Below the pieces are notes generated by a model that saw nothing but the letters and a program-made list of their open reading frames with translations, was not told where the DNA came from and searched no databases. Positions 26,877 through 36,128 of a DNA stretch of 48,269 bases are shown here, one piece after another (the stretch's first letter is position 1; every line of letters begins with the position of its first letter). The DNA is from Pyxidicoccus caerfyrddinensis (GTDB lineage Bacteria > Myxococcota > Myxococcia > Myxococcales > Myxococcaceae): the NCBI RefSeq assembly GCF_010894405.1, contig NZ_JAAIYA010000047.1:1-48269 (forward strand), in the 5' to 3' direction. A program made the translations under genes and the position numbers.

Positions 26877-27661
26877 CGCGCTCCCTGGGGGCCTCCGGGG
26901 ATGGCCACGAGCTGCCGGTACTGGCGCGGGCTCAGACCCGTCACCTGCTTGAACTGGCGTGACAGCGCGCTCTGGTCGCAGAACCCCACCGCCAGGGAGA
27001 TGGCGGCGATGGACTGCTCCGAGTCCACCAGTCGCTCCGCCGCCGCGTCGATGCGCGTCTTCATGATGAACTGCCCGGCGGAGAGCTGGAAGATGCGCCG
27101 CATCCTTCGCTCGAACTGCGCGGCGGACATCCCGGACCGCCGTGCCAGCGCGTCGATGCGCAGCCGCTCCGCGTAGTGCGCCTGGATGTGGTCGATGGTC
27201 GCCGCGAAGCGCTCGTCCACGCGCCCCGCGCGCCCGGGTTCGTGCACGTCCCTGGACAGACATGCGAGTCCCATCACCGCCCCCGCGGCGTCGAACAGCG
27301 GCACCTTGCTCGTCAGGCACCAGCCCGGCTTCCGGTTGTTGAAGAGCGTCAGGTCCAGGTTGTCGACCAGGGCGCGCCCCGTCCGGAACACCCGCTGGTC
27401 CTGCCGCACGTAGCGGTCCGCCATGTGACGGGGGAACAGGTCATGCGCCGTGCGGCCCACCGCCGCCGCCTTGCAGTCCAGGCCGCAGCGCTCCGCGCAG
27501 GCCTCGCTGATGCACACGTACCGCCCCCGGGTGTCCTTCACCGAGAAGACGATGTCCGGCACCCGGTCGAACAACGCCTCCGCGAAGAGCGGATTCGCCA
27601 CCTGCCCCATGAAGTCCGCCCGCCAGTGCTCCAGGTCCGCGCGTGCCTTGGTGGTTTCCAT
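26834..27661 (-). CDS. PAS-AraC family transcription regulator
   Basis: A 275-residue regulator. A PAS domain covers ~28-145 (PDIVFSVKDTRGRYVCISEA, with LTSKVPLFDAAGAVMGL near its end) and an AraC-type double HTH covers ~160-255 (RIDALARRSGMSAAQFERRM, AISLAVGFCDQSALSRQFK, GLSPRQYR). The PAS pocket probably binds a small ligand. Start at 27661 follows GAGGG by five bases. It is divergent from the collagenase gene with a 100-bp gap, which makes that gene, and possibly the nearby hydroxyproline operon, its likely target; the hydroxyproline regulator of Pseudomonas (LhpR) is also AraC-type. Its 3' end overlaps the lipoprotein gene at 26022 by 43 bp. Confidence 0.9.
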   Translation of the reverse strand: METTKARADLEHWRADFMGQVANPLFAEALFDRVPDIVFSVKDTRGRYVCISEACAERCGLDCKAAAVGRTAHDLFPRHMADRYVRQDQRVFRTGRALVDNLDLTLFNNRKPGWCLTSKVPLFDAAGAVMGLACLSRDVHEPGRAGRVDERFAATIDHIQAHYAERLRIDALARRSGMSAAQFERRMRRIFQLSAGQFIMKTRIDAAAERLVDSEQSIAAISLAVGFCDQSALSRQFKQVTGLSPRQYRQLVAIPGGPQGARQSHAESRSKSSEV

Positions 27662-27761
27662 ACGCCCTCGCAAGGGAAAGACACAAGAATCACAGTTGTA
27701 CTCAAGACTACCTTGATTACCGCGTGAAACCCCACGCGTCCCAGTCGAGGAGCACGAAGCC

Positions 27762-29990
27762 ATGAGCCGTCCATTCACGGATGGGTATCGCTGTCACATC
27801 GCCCTCGCAGTCTGTCTCACCCTGTTCGGAGCCGGCGCCTCCGCCCGCCCCGGCGGCCCCGCTCCCGCCGAGGCACTGAAAACACACGGAATCGACCACA
27901 CCCACCAGCGAATCCGCACCGACGAGCGCCCGCCGGATGTCTCCCCGGAGCGGCTGCGGGAAGCCCTCGTGCCGCGCGCCCCTGCAAGGGCGCAGCTCGC
28001 CGCCTGCGACACGGCGGCCTTTGCCTCCGCCAGTGGCAGCGCGCTCGTCACCCTGGTGAAGGGCTCCACGCTGGAATGTGTCAACACGCTGTTCAGCGTC
28101 ACGGGCACCCTCGCGGCCCAGGTGTTCGTCGAGAGCAAGATGGTCACCATCGCCAACGCGCTCACCACGAGCGCGCAGGCCTACACGGGAAGCAACACCG
28201 GCGGAACACTTCAACTCATCCTCTTCCTTCGCGCCGGCTACTACGTGCAGTACTACAACCCGGACGTCGTGGGCAGCTACGGCACGGCGCTGAAGAATGC
28301 CATCCGCCCGGCCCTGGCCGCCTTCGTGGCCAACAGCCACTTCACCGACGTCAATGACAGTCATGGCAGCGTGCTGCGCGAGTTCGTCACCCTCATCGAC
28401 AGCGCGGGCGAGAATGCCCTCCACCTGGGCACCTTCCGGGGACTCCTCGACCGTTTCAACGACACGGCCCTGTCCTATTGGTACATGCGCAGCGCCACCA
28501 ACAACGTGTTCGTCGGCCTGTTTCGCGGCCACTACAACGCGGACTTCGTGGCGGCGGTGAACCAGGACACCTCCATCGTCGACACGCTGAACAGCTTCGT
28601 GAGCCGGAACGAGCACCTGCTGGGCACCGACAACCAATTCCTCACGGTCAACGCCGCACGCGAGCTGTCCCGCTTCCTGCAATACACGGGCGCGCTGCTG
28701 GACAAGACCCGGCCCCGGGTGAAGGCAATCATCGCCGGCCACTCCATGACGGGGCCGGGCGCGGGCGTCTGGGTGGGCACGGCGGAGATGGCGGACTACT
28801 ACGACCGCGCCAACTGCGCGTACTACGGCATCTGCGACTTCCGGCGCGCGTTGGAGCAGGCCGTGCTCACGGTGTCCTACTCCTGTGGCGCCACCCTGCG
28901 CATGCGTGCCCAGGAGATGACGGCCTCGCAGTTGAGCCAGAGCTGCGGCCAGCTCGCGACGCAGGAGACGTACTTCCACGACACGCTGAAGACGAACCGC
29001 GTGCCGGTGGCTGGCGACGGCAACACGGCCCTGGAGATGGTCATCTTCGACAGCAGCCTGGACTACCAGACCTATGCCGGGGCGCTGTTCGGCATCGATA
29101 CCAACAACGGGGGCATGTACCTGGAGGGAGACCCCGCCGCGTCGGGCAACCAGGCCCGGTTCATCGCGTACGAGGCGGAGTGGCTGCGTCCCGCCTTTGA
29201 AATCTGGAACCTGCGACACGAGTACGTCCACTACCTGGACGGCCGCTTCGACATGAAGGGTGACTTCGGCGCCAGCACCAGCCAGCCCACCATCTGGTGG
29301 ATTGAAGGCCTGGCCGAGTACGTCTCCAAGAAGAACGACAACACCCAGGCCGTGTCGCTCGGCACGAGCAAGAGCTTCCAGCTCAGCCAGGTGTTCCGCA
29401 ACGACTACAACAGCGGCACGGACCGCGTGTACTCCTGGGGCTACCTGGCCGCGCGCTTCATGTTCGAGCGTCACTCGGACCAGGTGGACACCATGCTCGG
29501 CCACTTCCGCACGGGCAACTACACGGCCTACCGCCAGTACCTGGACGGGATTGGCACCACGCGCGACGGGGAGTTCCACCAGTGGATTGACTGCGTGGCC
29601 ACCGCGACCGACCCGGCCACCTGTGTCAATCCCGGCCCTGGCCCGGGCACGCCGCGCTGCACGGACCCCGACGTCCGGATCCTGGGCAACGGCTGCTACC
29701 GGGACAACCTGGCCTCCACCTACGAGCTGTACTTCTACCTCTGGGTGCCCTCCGGCGCGCGCAACCTGCGCGTCCAGATGAGCGGGGGCACGGGCAACGC
29801 GGACCTGTACACCCGCGCCAACCAGTGGCCGACCCTGACGGTGTACGACGCCCGGCCCTATCTGCCCGGCAACGACGAGACGGCGGTCATCTCCAACCCG
29901 GCGACCGGCACCTGGCACTACCTGATAGTCAAGGCCCGCGCCCCCTACGCGGGCGTGAGGCTGGAGGCCCGCTTCGACACGGGGCCCTGA
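27762..29990 (+). CDS. Secreted collagenase, peptidase family M9 type
   Basis: A 742-residue exported metalloprotease expected to cut native collagen. The signal peptide ends near GASA-RP. An N-terminal helical activator-like region (~75-390) is followed by the catalytic domain: H486-E487-Y-V-H490 in LRHEYVHYLDGRFDMKGDF and the third zinc ligand E515 in WWIEGLAEYVS, the pattern of Vibrio-type M9 collagenases. The C-terminal ~90 residues (YELYFYLWVPSGARNLRVQM, ADLYTRANQWP) form a PPC-type domain, often removed or used for substrate binding. A Gly-Pro linker (PGPGPGTP) joins it. GAGGAGC eight bases before the ATG supports the start. It converges on the hydroxyproline-degradation operon, sharing a hairpin terminator. 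Confidence 0.92.
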   Translation: MSRPFTDGYRCHIALAVCLTLFGAGASARPGGPAPAEALKTHGIDHTHQRIRTDERPPDVSPERLREALVPRAPARAQLAACDTAAFASASGSALVTLVKGSTLECVNTLFSVTGTLAAQVFVESKMVTIANALTTSAQAYTGSNTGGTLQLILFLRAGYYVQYYNPDVVGSYGTALKNAIRPALAAFVANSHFTDVNDSHGSVLREFVTLIDSAGENALHLGTFRGLLDRFNDTALSYWYMRSATNNVFVGLFRGHYNADFVAAVNQDTSIVDTLNSFVSRNEHLLGTDNQFLTVNAARELSRFLQYTGALLDKTRPRVKAIIAGHSMTGPGAGVWVGTAEMADYYDRANCAYYGICDFRRALEQAVLTVSYSCGATLRMRAQEMTASQLSQSCGQLATQETYFHDTLKTNRVPVAGDGNTALEMVIFDSSLDYQTYAGALFGIDTNNGGMYLEGDPAASGNQARFIAYEAEWLRPAFEIWNLRHEYVHYLDGRFDMKGDFGASTSQPTIWWIEGLAEYVSKKNDNTQAVSLGTSKSFQLSQVFRNDYNSGTDRVYSWGYLAARFMFERHSDQVDTMLGHFRTGNYTAYRQYLDGIGTTRDGEFHQWIDCVATATDPATCVNPGPGPGTPRCTDPDVRILGNGCYRDNLASTYELYFYLWVPSGARNLRVQMSGGTGNADLYTRANQWPTLTVYDARPYLPGNDETAVISNPATGTWHYLIVKARAPYAGVRLEARFDTGP

Positions 29991-30000
29991 CCCAGGGCAG

Positions 30001-30040
30001 GAGCGGGGCATCCCGGGGGACACCGCGCCACCCGGGATGC
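30001..30040. terminator. Hairpin between collagenase and hydroxyproline operon
   Basis: A perfect 10-bp stem (30008-30017 with 30031-30040) closes a 13-base loop directly beside the stop codon of the dehydrogenase gene. The GAGCGG before it can pair further with CCCGCT beyond. It separates two convergent transcripts and no T-tract is present. Confidence 0.6.
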
Positions 30041-31615
30041 TCATGCCCGCTTCAGCACGCCATCCACCGTGCGCCAGAGGTCGAGCGGGTTGGACTCGCG
30101 CAGCTCCGCGGGCAGCAGCACCTCGGGAACGTCCTGGAAGCACACCGGCCGGACGAAGCGGCGCAGGGCCCCGGTGCCCACGGCGGTGAAGCGGCCATCC
30201 GCGCTCGCGGGGTAGGGGCCGCCATGCACCATGGAGGGGCAGACCTCCACCCCCGTGGGCACGCCGTTCACCAGCACGCGGCCCACCCGGTCCGCGAGGA
30301 CGGGGAGCAGCTCCGAAGCCAGCGCGTGGTCTGCGGCCTCCATCATCAACGTCGCGGTGAGCTGGCCCTCCAGGCGCGAGGCCACGCGCGCGAGGTCCCG
30401 GGGCTCCCGGGTGCGGGCCAGCACCGCGCAGCTCCCGAACACCTCGTCCGTCAGCGCCGCGTCCGTCAGCACCGCGCCCGCGTCCACCTCGAACAGCGCG
30501 GGCGCGCCCCGGGCCTCGCGGCCCTCGCCACGGACCCACGTGCGGGTGTCCTTGCGCGCCGCGAGTCGGCCCACGCCCTCGCGGAAGCGCTCGGCGATGC
30601 CGGGGGTCAGCATGGGCACCGCGGAGACGGCGCTCAGCCGCTCCACGAGGCGGGCCCGGAAGGCCTCGTAGCCCGCGCCGTCGACGGCCACGAGCAGCCC
30701 GGGTGAGGTGCAGAACTGGCCCGCACCCTGGAGGATGGAGGCGGCCAGCGCGTCCGCAAGCGCCACGGGCCGCGTGTCCAGCGCCTCGGGCAGAAGGAAG
30801 ACGGGGTTGATGGAGCCCATCTCCGCGAAGACGGGAATGGGGACGGGCCGCGCGGCGGCCAGGTCCATCAGCGCCCGGCCTCCGGCGCGCGAGCCGGTGA
30901 AGCCCACGGCGCGGATGGCGGGGTGTTGCACCAGGGCACGGCCCACCTGCGTGCCGGCGTCGAACAGGAGCGAGAACACTCCCTCCGGCAGGCCGCATGC
31001 GGCCACCGCCGCGCGCACCGCCTCGCCCGCGCGCTCGGACGTGGCCGGGTGGGCGGGGTGGGCCTTGGCGATGACGGGACAGCCCGCCGCCAGCGCGGAC
31101 GCGGTGTCGCCGCCCGCCACGGAGAAGGCGAGCGGGAAGTTGCTCGCGCCGAACACCGCCACCGGCCCCACCGCGCGCAGCATCGAGCGCAAATCAGGAC
31201 GGGGCACGGGGCGACGCTCGGGCAGCGCGTGGTCGATGCGCGCGTCCACCCAGCTTCCCTCCTCGAGGAGGCGGGCGAACTGACGGAACTGTCCGGCGGC
31301 GCGGCCCAGCTCCCCCTGGATGCGCGCGGGGGGCAGGCCCGTCTCCCGGGGCGTGACGGCCAGGAAGTCGGCTTCGGCCGCCAGGAGCGACTCGGCGATG
31401 TGCTCCAGGAAGACGGCGCGCTGGCGCGAGGGGAGGGCCGCGAAGACGGGCGCGGCCTCCTCCGCGAGCTGGCAGGCTCGCTCCACCTCGTGCGGGTGCG
31501 CCGGGTGATATCGGGGCTCCAGGGCCACACCGGCCTCCGGGTCCCATCCGGTGAACGTCGTACCGCCGGGCTCACCGCGCCCGGCGCCAATCCAAGACAA
31601 TCCCATCCATGCCAT
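30041..31615 (-). CDS. Alpha-ketoglutarate semialdehyde dehydrogenase
   Basis: A 524-residue NAD(P)+-dependent aldehyde dehydrogenase. Catalytic C302 lies in GAGQFCTSPGLL and the general base E265 in FAEMGSINPVFL; FGASNFPLAFSVAGGDTASA is the cofactor/substrate block typical of 2,5-dioxovalerate dehydrogenases. It would oxidise alpha-ketoglutarate semialdehyde to 2-oxoglutarate, the last step of hydroxyproline breakdown. The start at 31615 follows GAGG by nine bases, 15 bp after the deaminase stop. Last gene of the operon that begins at 36091. Confidence 0.93.
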   Translation of the reverse strand: MAWMGLSWIGAGRGEPGGTTFTGWDPEAGVALEPRYHPAHPHEVERACQLAEEAAPVFAALPSRQRAVFLEHIAESLLAAEADFLAVTPRETGLPPARIQGELGRAAGQFRQFARLLEEGSWVDARIDHALPERRPVPRPDLRSMLRAVGPVAVFGASNFPLAFSVAGGDTASALAAGCPVIAKAHPAHPATSERAGEAVRAAVAACGLPEGVFSLLFDAGTQVGRALVQHPAIRAVGFTGSRAGGRALMDLAAARPVPIPVFAEMGSINPVFLLPEALDTRPVALADALAASILQGAGQFCTSPGLLVAVDGAGYEAFRARLVERLSAVSAVPMLTPGIAERFREGVGRLAARKDTRTWVRGEGREARGAPALFEVDAGAVLTDAALTDEVFGSCAVLARTREPRDLARVASRLEGQLTATLMMEAADHALASELLPVLADRVGRVLVNGVPTGVEVCPSMVHGGPYPASADGRFTAVGTGALRRFVRPVCFQDVPEVLLPAELRESNPLDLWRTVDGVLKRA

Positions 31616-31630
31616 GCCGCGGATCCTCGC

Positions 31631-32521
31631 TTACAGGGTCGGCCGGTTCGCCAATGCCTCTCGCAGCACGCGCAGACACTCCTCGCGCTCGGCGCCGACC
31701 AGCTCCAGCCGGGGGCCGCGGACGCGCTCGTGTCCCCAGCCCACTTCCTGCTGCACCAGCTTGATGAGCTGGACGAACTTCGTCACGGTGTCCAGCCGCA
31801 GCAGCGGCAGGAACCACCGGTACAGCGCGAAGGCGGCGTCCTTCTTTCCCGCCATGGCCAGCTCGAACAGGCGCACCGATTCGTCCGGGAAGGCATTCAC
31901 CAGCCCCGCGACCCAGAAGCGCGCGCCCGCCTCCACGCCCTCCACCAGGCAGTCATCCACGCCCACGCCCAGGGCGAGCCTGTCTCCGAGCAGGGCTCGG
32001 ATGCCGGTGACGCGCCGGGCATCGGTGGAGGACTCCTTCACCGCGGAGGCGTTGTCGAACTCGGCGGCCAGCTCCGCCAGGTGCGCCGGGGTGAAGTCCG
32101 TCCGGTAGGCCACGGGGTTGTTGTAGAGCAGGCACGGCAGCTTCGTGGCGCGGAGGACGGCGGCCACGTGGGCCTTCATCTCGCGCCAGTCGCTGGAATA
32201 GACATACGGCGGCAGCACCATCAATCCCGCGCAGCCCGCGTCCTCGGCGGCCTTCGCCAGGCGCACGGCCTCCGCGGTGGAGAGGGCGGCGATGCCCGGA
32301 ACGACGGGGGTGCTCACCGCCTCCGTGCAGGTGCGCATCAGCGCGGCCTTCTCTTCGAAGGTCAGCGTCGCGCCCTCGCCCAGCGAGCCGCAGGGGATGA
32401 TGCCGGTACAGCCCCTCGACACGAGCCAGCGCACGTGCGCGCGCACCGCGCCATGGTCGACGGACAGGTCCGCGTTGAAGGGGGTGGTGATGGCGGGAAG
32501 GACACCATTCCAGGGGCTCAT
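31631..32521 (-). CDS. lhpC: 1-pyrroline-4-hydroxy-2-carboxylate deaminase (DHDPS family)
   Basis: A 296-residue class I aldolase-fold lyase of the DapA/NAL family. Schiff-base lysine K162 (SAVKESS), tyrosine Y133 (LYNNP) and the GSLGEG loop are all present. DapA itself is unlikely because every neighbour acts on hydroxyproline. In that pathway this family converts pyrroline-4-hydroxy-2-carboxylate to alpha-ketoglutarate semialdehyde plus ammonia. Its ATG overlaps the stop of the upstream dehydrogenase alpha subunit by four bases (ATGA). The symbol follows the Pseudomonas lhp naming. Confidence 0.9.
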   Translation of the reverse strand: MSPWNGVLPAITTPFNADLSVDHGAVRAHVRWLVSRGCTGIIPCGSLGEGATLTFEEKAALMRTCTEAVSTPVVPGIAALSTAEAVRLAKAAEDAGCAGLMVLPPYVYSSDWREMKAHVAAVLRATKLPCLLYNNPVAYRTDFTPAHLAELAAEFDNASAVKESSTDARRVTGIRALLGDRLALGVGVDDCLVEGVEAGARFWVAGLVNAFPDESVRLFELAMAGKKDAAFALYRWFLPLLRLDTVTKFVQLIKLVQQEVGWGHERVRGPRLELVGAEREECLRVLREALANRPTL

Positions 32522-33795
32522 GACGCTCTCTTCGGGGTGGGTGGGGTTTCAGGAGGAAGGCGGAGGCTGCCGATGCGCGCGGGCAGGCAGGGCGGACGCA
32601 CGTCCTCGGCGGCCCAGCCGAAGAGGGCCTCCGCCGCGGCGCCGCAGGTGCGGCCCTGGCACGAGCCCATGCCCAGCCGCGCGTACAGCCGGGCCTCGCG
32701 TAAATCCCTGCAGCCCTCCAGCGCGGAGAGCGGCACGTCCTCGCAGCGGCACAGCAGCGTCTGTGGCGTGGCGAGCCGGCGCAACTCGGGGCGCGGGGCA
32801 TCGTGCCGGGCCAGCGCTTCAGCGAAGACGCGTACGCGCCGCCAGGCACTCACCAGCGCGTCCGGGACGGGTTGCTCGGAAGCCGCAAGGCCGGCCATCT
32901 CTCCGGTGACGAGGGCCTGGTCCACTCCGCCGATGCCGAGCAATTCGCCCACGGCGTGGATGCGAGGGACGCGTGTCTCCATCCGGTCGTCCACGACGAC
33001 CGCGCCACGCGACACCTCGCAGCCAAACAGCCGCGCCAGCTCCAGGTTGGGCACGAGCCCCCAGGCCGCGCCCAGGTAGTCACACGCGAGCTCCTCCTCG
33101 CGGCCGCCCACGGACATCCGGACGCTCTCGAGCCGGCGCTCGCCGCGTGCCTCCAGGACCCAGGACTCCGTGGCCGTGCGCACTCCTGCGAGCCCCGCCG
33201 ACAGCACCGCGCCCTGGATCAGCTTGTCCGGATAGCGCCAGAGTTGGAGGGCGAAGCCCCAGTGACGCGCGGCGGGTGCCTGCTCGGCGACGAGAAGGAC
33301 TTCGCCTCCGTGCGCGTGAATCGTCGCGGCGGCGGCGAGCAGCAGGGGGCCGGTTCCGGCCAGCACCACGCGGCGGTCGCGGATGGGAAGGCCGTCCTTG
33401 ACGAGGACTTGCAGCCCGCTGACGCCCAGCACTCCCGGCAACGTCCAGCCGGGGAAGGGGAGGAAGCGCTCCCGCGCGCCCGTGGCGAGCACCAGCCGGC
33501 CGTAGCGCACCGCGAGCGAGGACGGGCCCTCCTCGACGAGGAGCAGCCCTGGCTCGGGCGCGGCGACGACGCGAGCTCCGGGACGGAAGCGCGCGCCGGA
33601 AGCCGCGAAGCGCGACAGCCAGCGGCGGGCGAGCCGGTTCGTGCCCTTGCGTGCCTCGCCGCGCCAGACCTGCCCACCGGGCTCCGGCTGCGCGTCCAGG
33701 ACGAGCACGTCCAGGCCCGCCTCGGCCGCCCGGCACGCGGCCGCGAGCCCGCCCGGCCCCGCACCGATGACGACGAGATCGCACGCCTCACGCAT
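32518..33795 (-). CDS. D-hydroxyproline dehydrogenase, alpha-type subunit
   Basis: A 425-residue FAD/NAD-binding oxidoreductase like HcnB of hydrogen cyanide synthase and the alpha subunit of heteromeric D-hydroxyproline dehydrogenase. N-terminal dinucleotide fold VVIGAGPGGLAAACRAAEAG (residues 8-27), a second GTGP fold near 147, and GELLGIGGVDQALVTGEMAG for FAD. The C-terminus has a BFD-like [2Fe-2S] site: C349, C351, C379 and C384. It overlaps the gamma gene by 8 bases upstream and the deaminase gene by 4 bases downstream. It would pass electrons from the substrate-oxidising beta subunit to the respiratory chain. Confidence 0.9.
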   Translation of the reverse strand: MREACDLVVIGAGPGGLAAACRAAEAGLDVLVLDAQPEPGGQVWRGEARKGTNRLARRWLSRFAASGARFRPGARVVAAPEPGLLLVEEGPSSLAVRYGRLVLATGARERFLPFPGWTLPGVLGVSGLQVLVKDGLPIRDRRVVLAGTGPLLLAAAATIHAHGGEVLLVAEQAPAARHWGFALQLWRYPDKLIQGAVLSAGLAGVRTATESWVLEARGERRLESVRMSVGGREEELACDYLGAAWGLVPNLELARLFGCEVSRGAVVVDDRMETRVPRIHAVGELLGIGGVDQALVTGEMAGLAASEQPVPDALVSAWRRVRVFAEALARHDAPRPELRRLATPQTLLCRCEDVPLSALEGCRDLREARLYARLGMGSCQGRTCGAAAEALFGWAAEDVRPPCLPARIGSLRLPPETPPTPKRAS

Positions 33796-34048
33796 CGGTG
33801 ACCACCTCCAGGTCCTCGCGGCAGGGCGTGAGGCACGTCAGGACCTCGGGCACGCCGTCCACGGTGGCGCGGCACTCGAAGCAGACGCCCATGCCGCACA
33901 GCGGCCCGCGCGGGCGCCCTCCCAGGTCGCTCCGGCTGACGAAGTCTCCGGCCAGGGCGAGCGCCGCCGCCACCGAGGTGCCCGCGGGCACGGTGAAGGC
34001 GCGGCCGTTGATGCGCAGGGTGAGGGCCTTCACCCGGGGCTCAGGCAT
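33788..34048 (-). CDS. D-hydroxyproline dehydrogenase, gamma-type [2Fe-2S] subunit
   Basis: An 86-residue plant-type ferredoxin module resembling HcnA. Cluster ligands C51-x4-C56-x2-C59-x12-C72 (in GPLCGMGVCFEC and EVLTC). It is the small electron-carrier subunit between the alpha and beta flavoproteins. The start at 34048 gives MPEPRVKALTL; a longer in-frame start at 34075 would extend further into the beta gene. It overlaps the genes on both sides by 8 bases, so all three subunits are translationally coupled. Confidence 0.9.
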   Translation of the reverse strand: MPEPRVKALTLRINGRAFTVPAGTSVAAALALAGDFVSRSDLGGRPRGPLCGMGVCFECRATVDGVPEVLTCLTPCREDLEVVTDA

Positions 34049-35159
34049 GGAGGACCTCGAAGCGCGAGGGCGCATAGGGGCGGGCGTCTATGGCGCTGGC
34101 GCGTCCGAGCAGCTGGTCCGCCACCAGTTGCGCGCTGCCAGTGGCGGTGGTGATGCCGAGCCCCTCGTGTCCGCAGGCGAGCCACAGCCACGGCTTCCCG
34201 GGATGGCGACCGAGCAGCGGCAGGCCATCCGGAGTGGCCGGGCGCAGCCCCGTCCAGACGCGCAGGGCGCGCAGCGCATCGAGCCCCGGGAGGAAGTCGG
34301 CGGCGCGCTTCAGCATGCGCTCCAGGATGGCGGGCTCGACCTGGGCACTCCCCACGCCCGGCTGACGCGATGAGCCCAGCAGGAGCTGCCCGGTGACTCG
34401 TGGCTGGGCGTTGAAGGCGACCGACGCGCCGTCCGAGCCATGCGCGCTCTTGAGGTAGCCCAGCTCCACGAGCTGGTGACGCACCACCGGCGCACCGCGC
34501 TGGGTGATGAGCAGGTGTCCCTTGCGAGGGGAGATGGGCAGGTCCGGGCAGAGCCGGGGGCTGGCCACGCCCGCCGCGAGCACGACGTGGCCCGCGGCGA
34601 GGACTTCGCCATTCTCCAGCACCACGCCGTCCGGGCGCAGCTCGGCCACGGGGCAGCCGGGCATCAGCCGGGCTCCACGCTGCTGCGCACGTCGCGCGAA
34701 GTGGAGCGCGGCGCGCGGCGGGTACACCACGGCATCGTCCGGAACCCGCAGCGCGCCGACGAGGTCGGGCGTGAGCGCGGGCTCTGCCTCACGGAGCGCG
34801 GCGGCGTCCAGCACCTCGGCGCGCACGCCCGCGCCACGGTAGCTCGCGACCTTCGCGGCGATGGCGGCCAGCTCCTCCTCGTCCGTGGCGAGCCAGAGCG
34901 TTCCGCACGCGTCGTACTCGACGGCCATCGGCAGGTCGTCCCGCAGCTCGCGCCAGAGCGCCACGGACCAGGCCGTGAGCGCGAGTTCCGGAGCGTTGTC
35001 GTCCATCGCCACGAGATGGCCCATGCCGCAGGCGGTGGTTCCCGCGCCAATGGAGCGGGCCTCCACCAGCGCCACGGACAGCCCCTCCGCGCACAGCACG
35101 TCCGCGAGCGCCGCGCCGACGATGCCACCGCCGACGATGATGCAGTCGAAGGCGCTCAC
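34041..35159 (-). CDS. lhpB: D-hydroxyproline dehydrogenase, beta-type FAD subunit
   Basis: A 372-residue D-amino-acid-oxidase-fold flavoprotein resembling HcnC. N-terminal FAD fold CIIVGGGIVGAALADVL, the DAO block GTTACGMGHLV, and the C-terminal GLRPATPDGLPLLGRHP and WLACGHEGLGITTATGSA. It should oxidise cis-4-hydroxy-D-proline to pyrroline-4-hydroxy-2-carboxylate. The start is GTG 35159, overlapping the epimerase TGA (GTGA); the frame stays open upstream but that part is antisense-like and lacks any domain. The substrate follows from the epimerase directly upstream. Confidence 0.9.
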   Translation of the reverse strand: MSAFDCIIVGGGIVGAALADVLCAEGLSVALVEARSIGAGTTACGMGHLVAMDDNAPELALTAWSVALWRELRDDLPMAVEYDACGTLWLATDEEELAAIAAKVASYRGAGVRAEVLDAAALREAEPALTPDLVGALRVPDDAVVYPPRAALHFARRAQQRGARLMPGCPVAELRPDGVVLENGEVLAAGHVVLAAGVASPRLCPDLPISPRKGHLLITQRGAPVVRHQLVELGYLKSAHGSDGASVAFNAQPRVTGQLLLGSSRQPGVGSAQVEPAILERMLKRAADFLPGLDALRALRVWTGLRPATPDGLPLLGRHPGKPWLWLACGHEGLGITTATGSAQLVADQLLGRASAIDARPYAPSRFEVLHA

Positions 35160-36091
35160 CCGATGCCCCAGGCGAAGGGGTCCGAGTCGTCGACGAGCAG
35201 CGTGGCCTCCGCGTTCACCGACGCCGTGCCGGTGATGGTGGGCAGGATGCGGTCTCCGTCGCGCACGTAGCGCGCTTCGAAGCGGCTGCCGATGATGCTC
35301 TCCTGCACCCACGTCGCGCCTTCGGCGAGCGCGCCCTCCGCGGCGAGACACGCGAGCTTGGCGCTCGTTCCAGTGCCGCAGGGTGAGCGGTCATAGGCAA
35401 GCCCCGGACACAGGACGAAGTTTCGCGCATCCACGCCCGGCGTGGGCGAGGGCGCATACAGCTCCACATGGTCTATCTCCGCGCCGTCGGTGCCGGTGAG
35501 GCCCTGGACAACCAGCGCGTGCTTGATGGCGGACGTGTACGTGGTGAGCGCGGGGATGTGCCGCGGCTCCAGCGGGAGGTGGTGTGCCCGGGAGAGGAAG
35601 AACCAGTTGCCACCCCAGGCGATGTCTCCGCGCACCTCGCCGTGGCCGGGGACGGAGAGGGCCACGTCGTGGGCCAGCCGATGGCTGGGCACGTTGGCGA
35701 TGCTCACGCGCCCATCCGGGTGCAGCGTGGCCCGGACCACGCCCACGGGAGTCTCCAGAGCATGGACTCCGGGGGTGATGCGGCCCAGGTGCTCCAGCGT
35801 CTTCACCACGCCGATGGTGCCGTGGCCGCACATGCCCAGGTAGCCGACGTTGTTGAAGAAGATGACGCCCGCGACGCAGGAGGGGAGGGTGGGAGGGCAC
35901 AGCAGCGCGCCCACCATGACGTCCGAGCCGCGAGGCTCGCAGACGATGGCCTTGCGAAAGGCGTCGAATCGCTCGCGGAAGCGCTCTCGTAGGGTCGACA
36001 TGTCGCCCGCGCCCAGCTCCGGTCCCCCGTCGGTGACGACGCGGGTGGGTTCGCCGCCGGTATGGCTGTCGATGACACGAATGCGCCGCAT
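35156..36091 (-). CDS. lhpA: 4-hydroxyproline 2-epimerase
   Basis: A 311-residue member of the proline racemase family. It interconverts trans-4-hydroxy-L-proline and cis-4-hydroxy-D-proline by a two-base mechanism. Both catalytic cysteines are present: C88 in GMCGHGTIG and C238 in RSPCGTGTSA. This separates it from trans-3-hydroxyproline dehydratases, which have Thr at the second site. SHTGGEPTRVV at the N-terminus is family-typical. The start at 36091 follows GGAGGGAGC; the frame continues upstream to 36346 but without homology. First gene of the six-gene hydroxyproline operon. Confidence 0.93.
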   Translation of the reverse strand: MRRIRVIDSHTGGEPTRVVTDGGPELGAGDMSTLRERFRERFDAFRKAIVCEPRGSDVMVGALLCPPTLPSCVAGVIFFNNVGYLGMCGHGTIGVVKTLEHLGRITPGVHALETPVGVVRATLHPDGRVSIANVPSHRLAHDVALSVPGHGEVRGDIAWGGNWFFLSRAHHLPLEPRHIPALTTYTSAIKHALVVQGLTGTDGAEIDHVELYAPSPTPGVDARNFVLCPGLAYDRSPCGTGTSAKLACLAAEGALAEGATWVQESIIGSRFEARYVRDGDRILPTITGTASVNAEATLLVDDSDPFAWGIG

Positions 36092-36128
36092 GCGGGTGCT
36101 CCCTCCGAGCCTCTCGAGGGCTACCCTA

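Noticed and set aside
27717..30998. A 1093-codon open frame on the minus strand across the collagenase gene
   Set aside because: It is antisense to the collagenase and the dehydrogenase gene. Its translation is low-complexity (Gly, Arg, His, Val) without domains, as expected from high third-position GC on the other strand.
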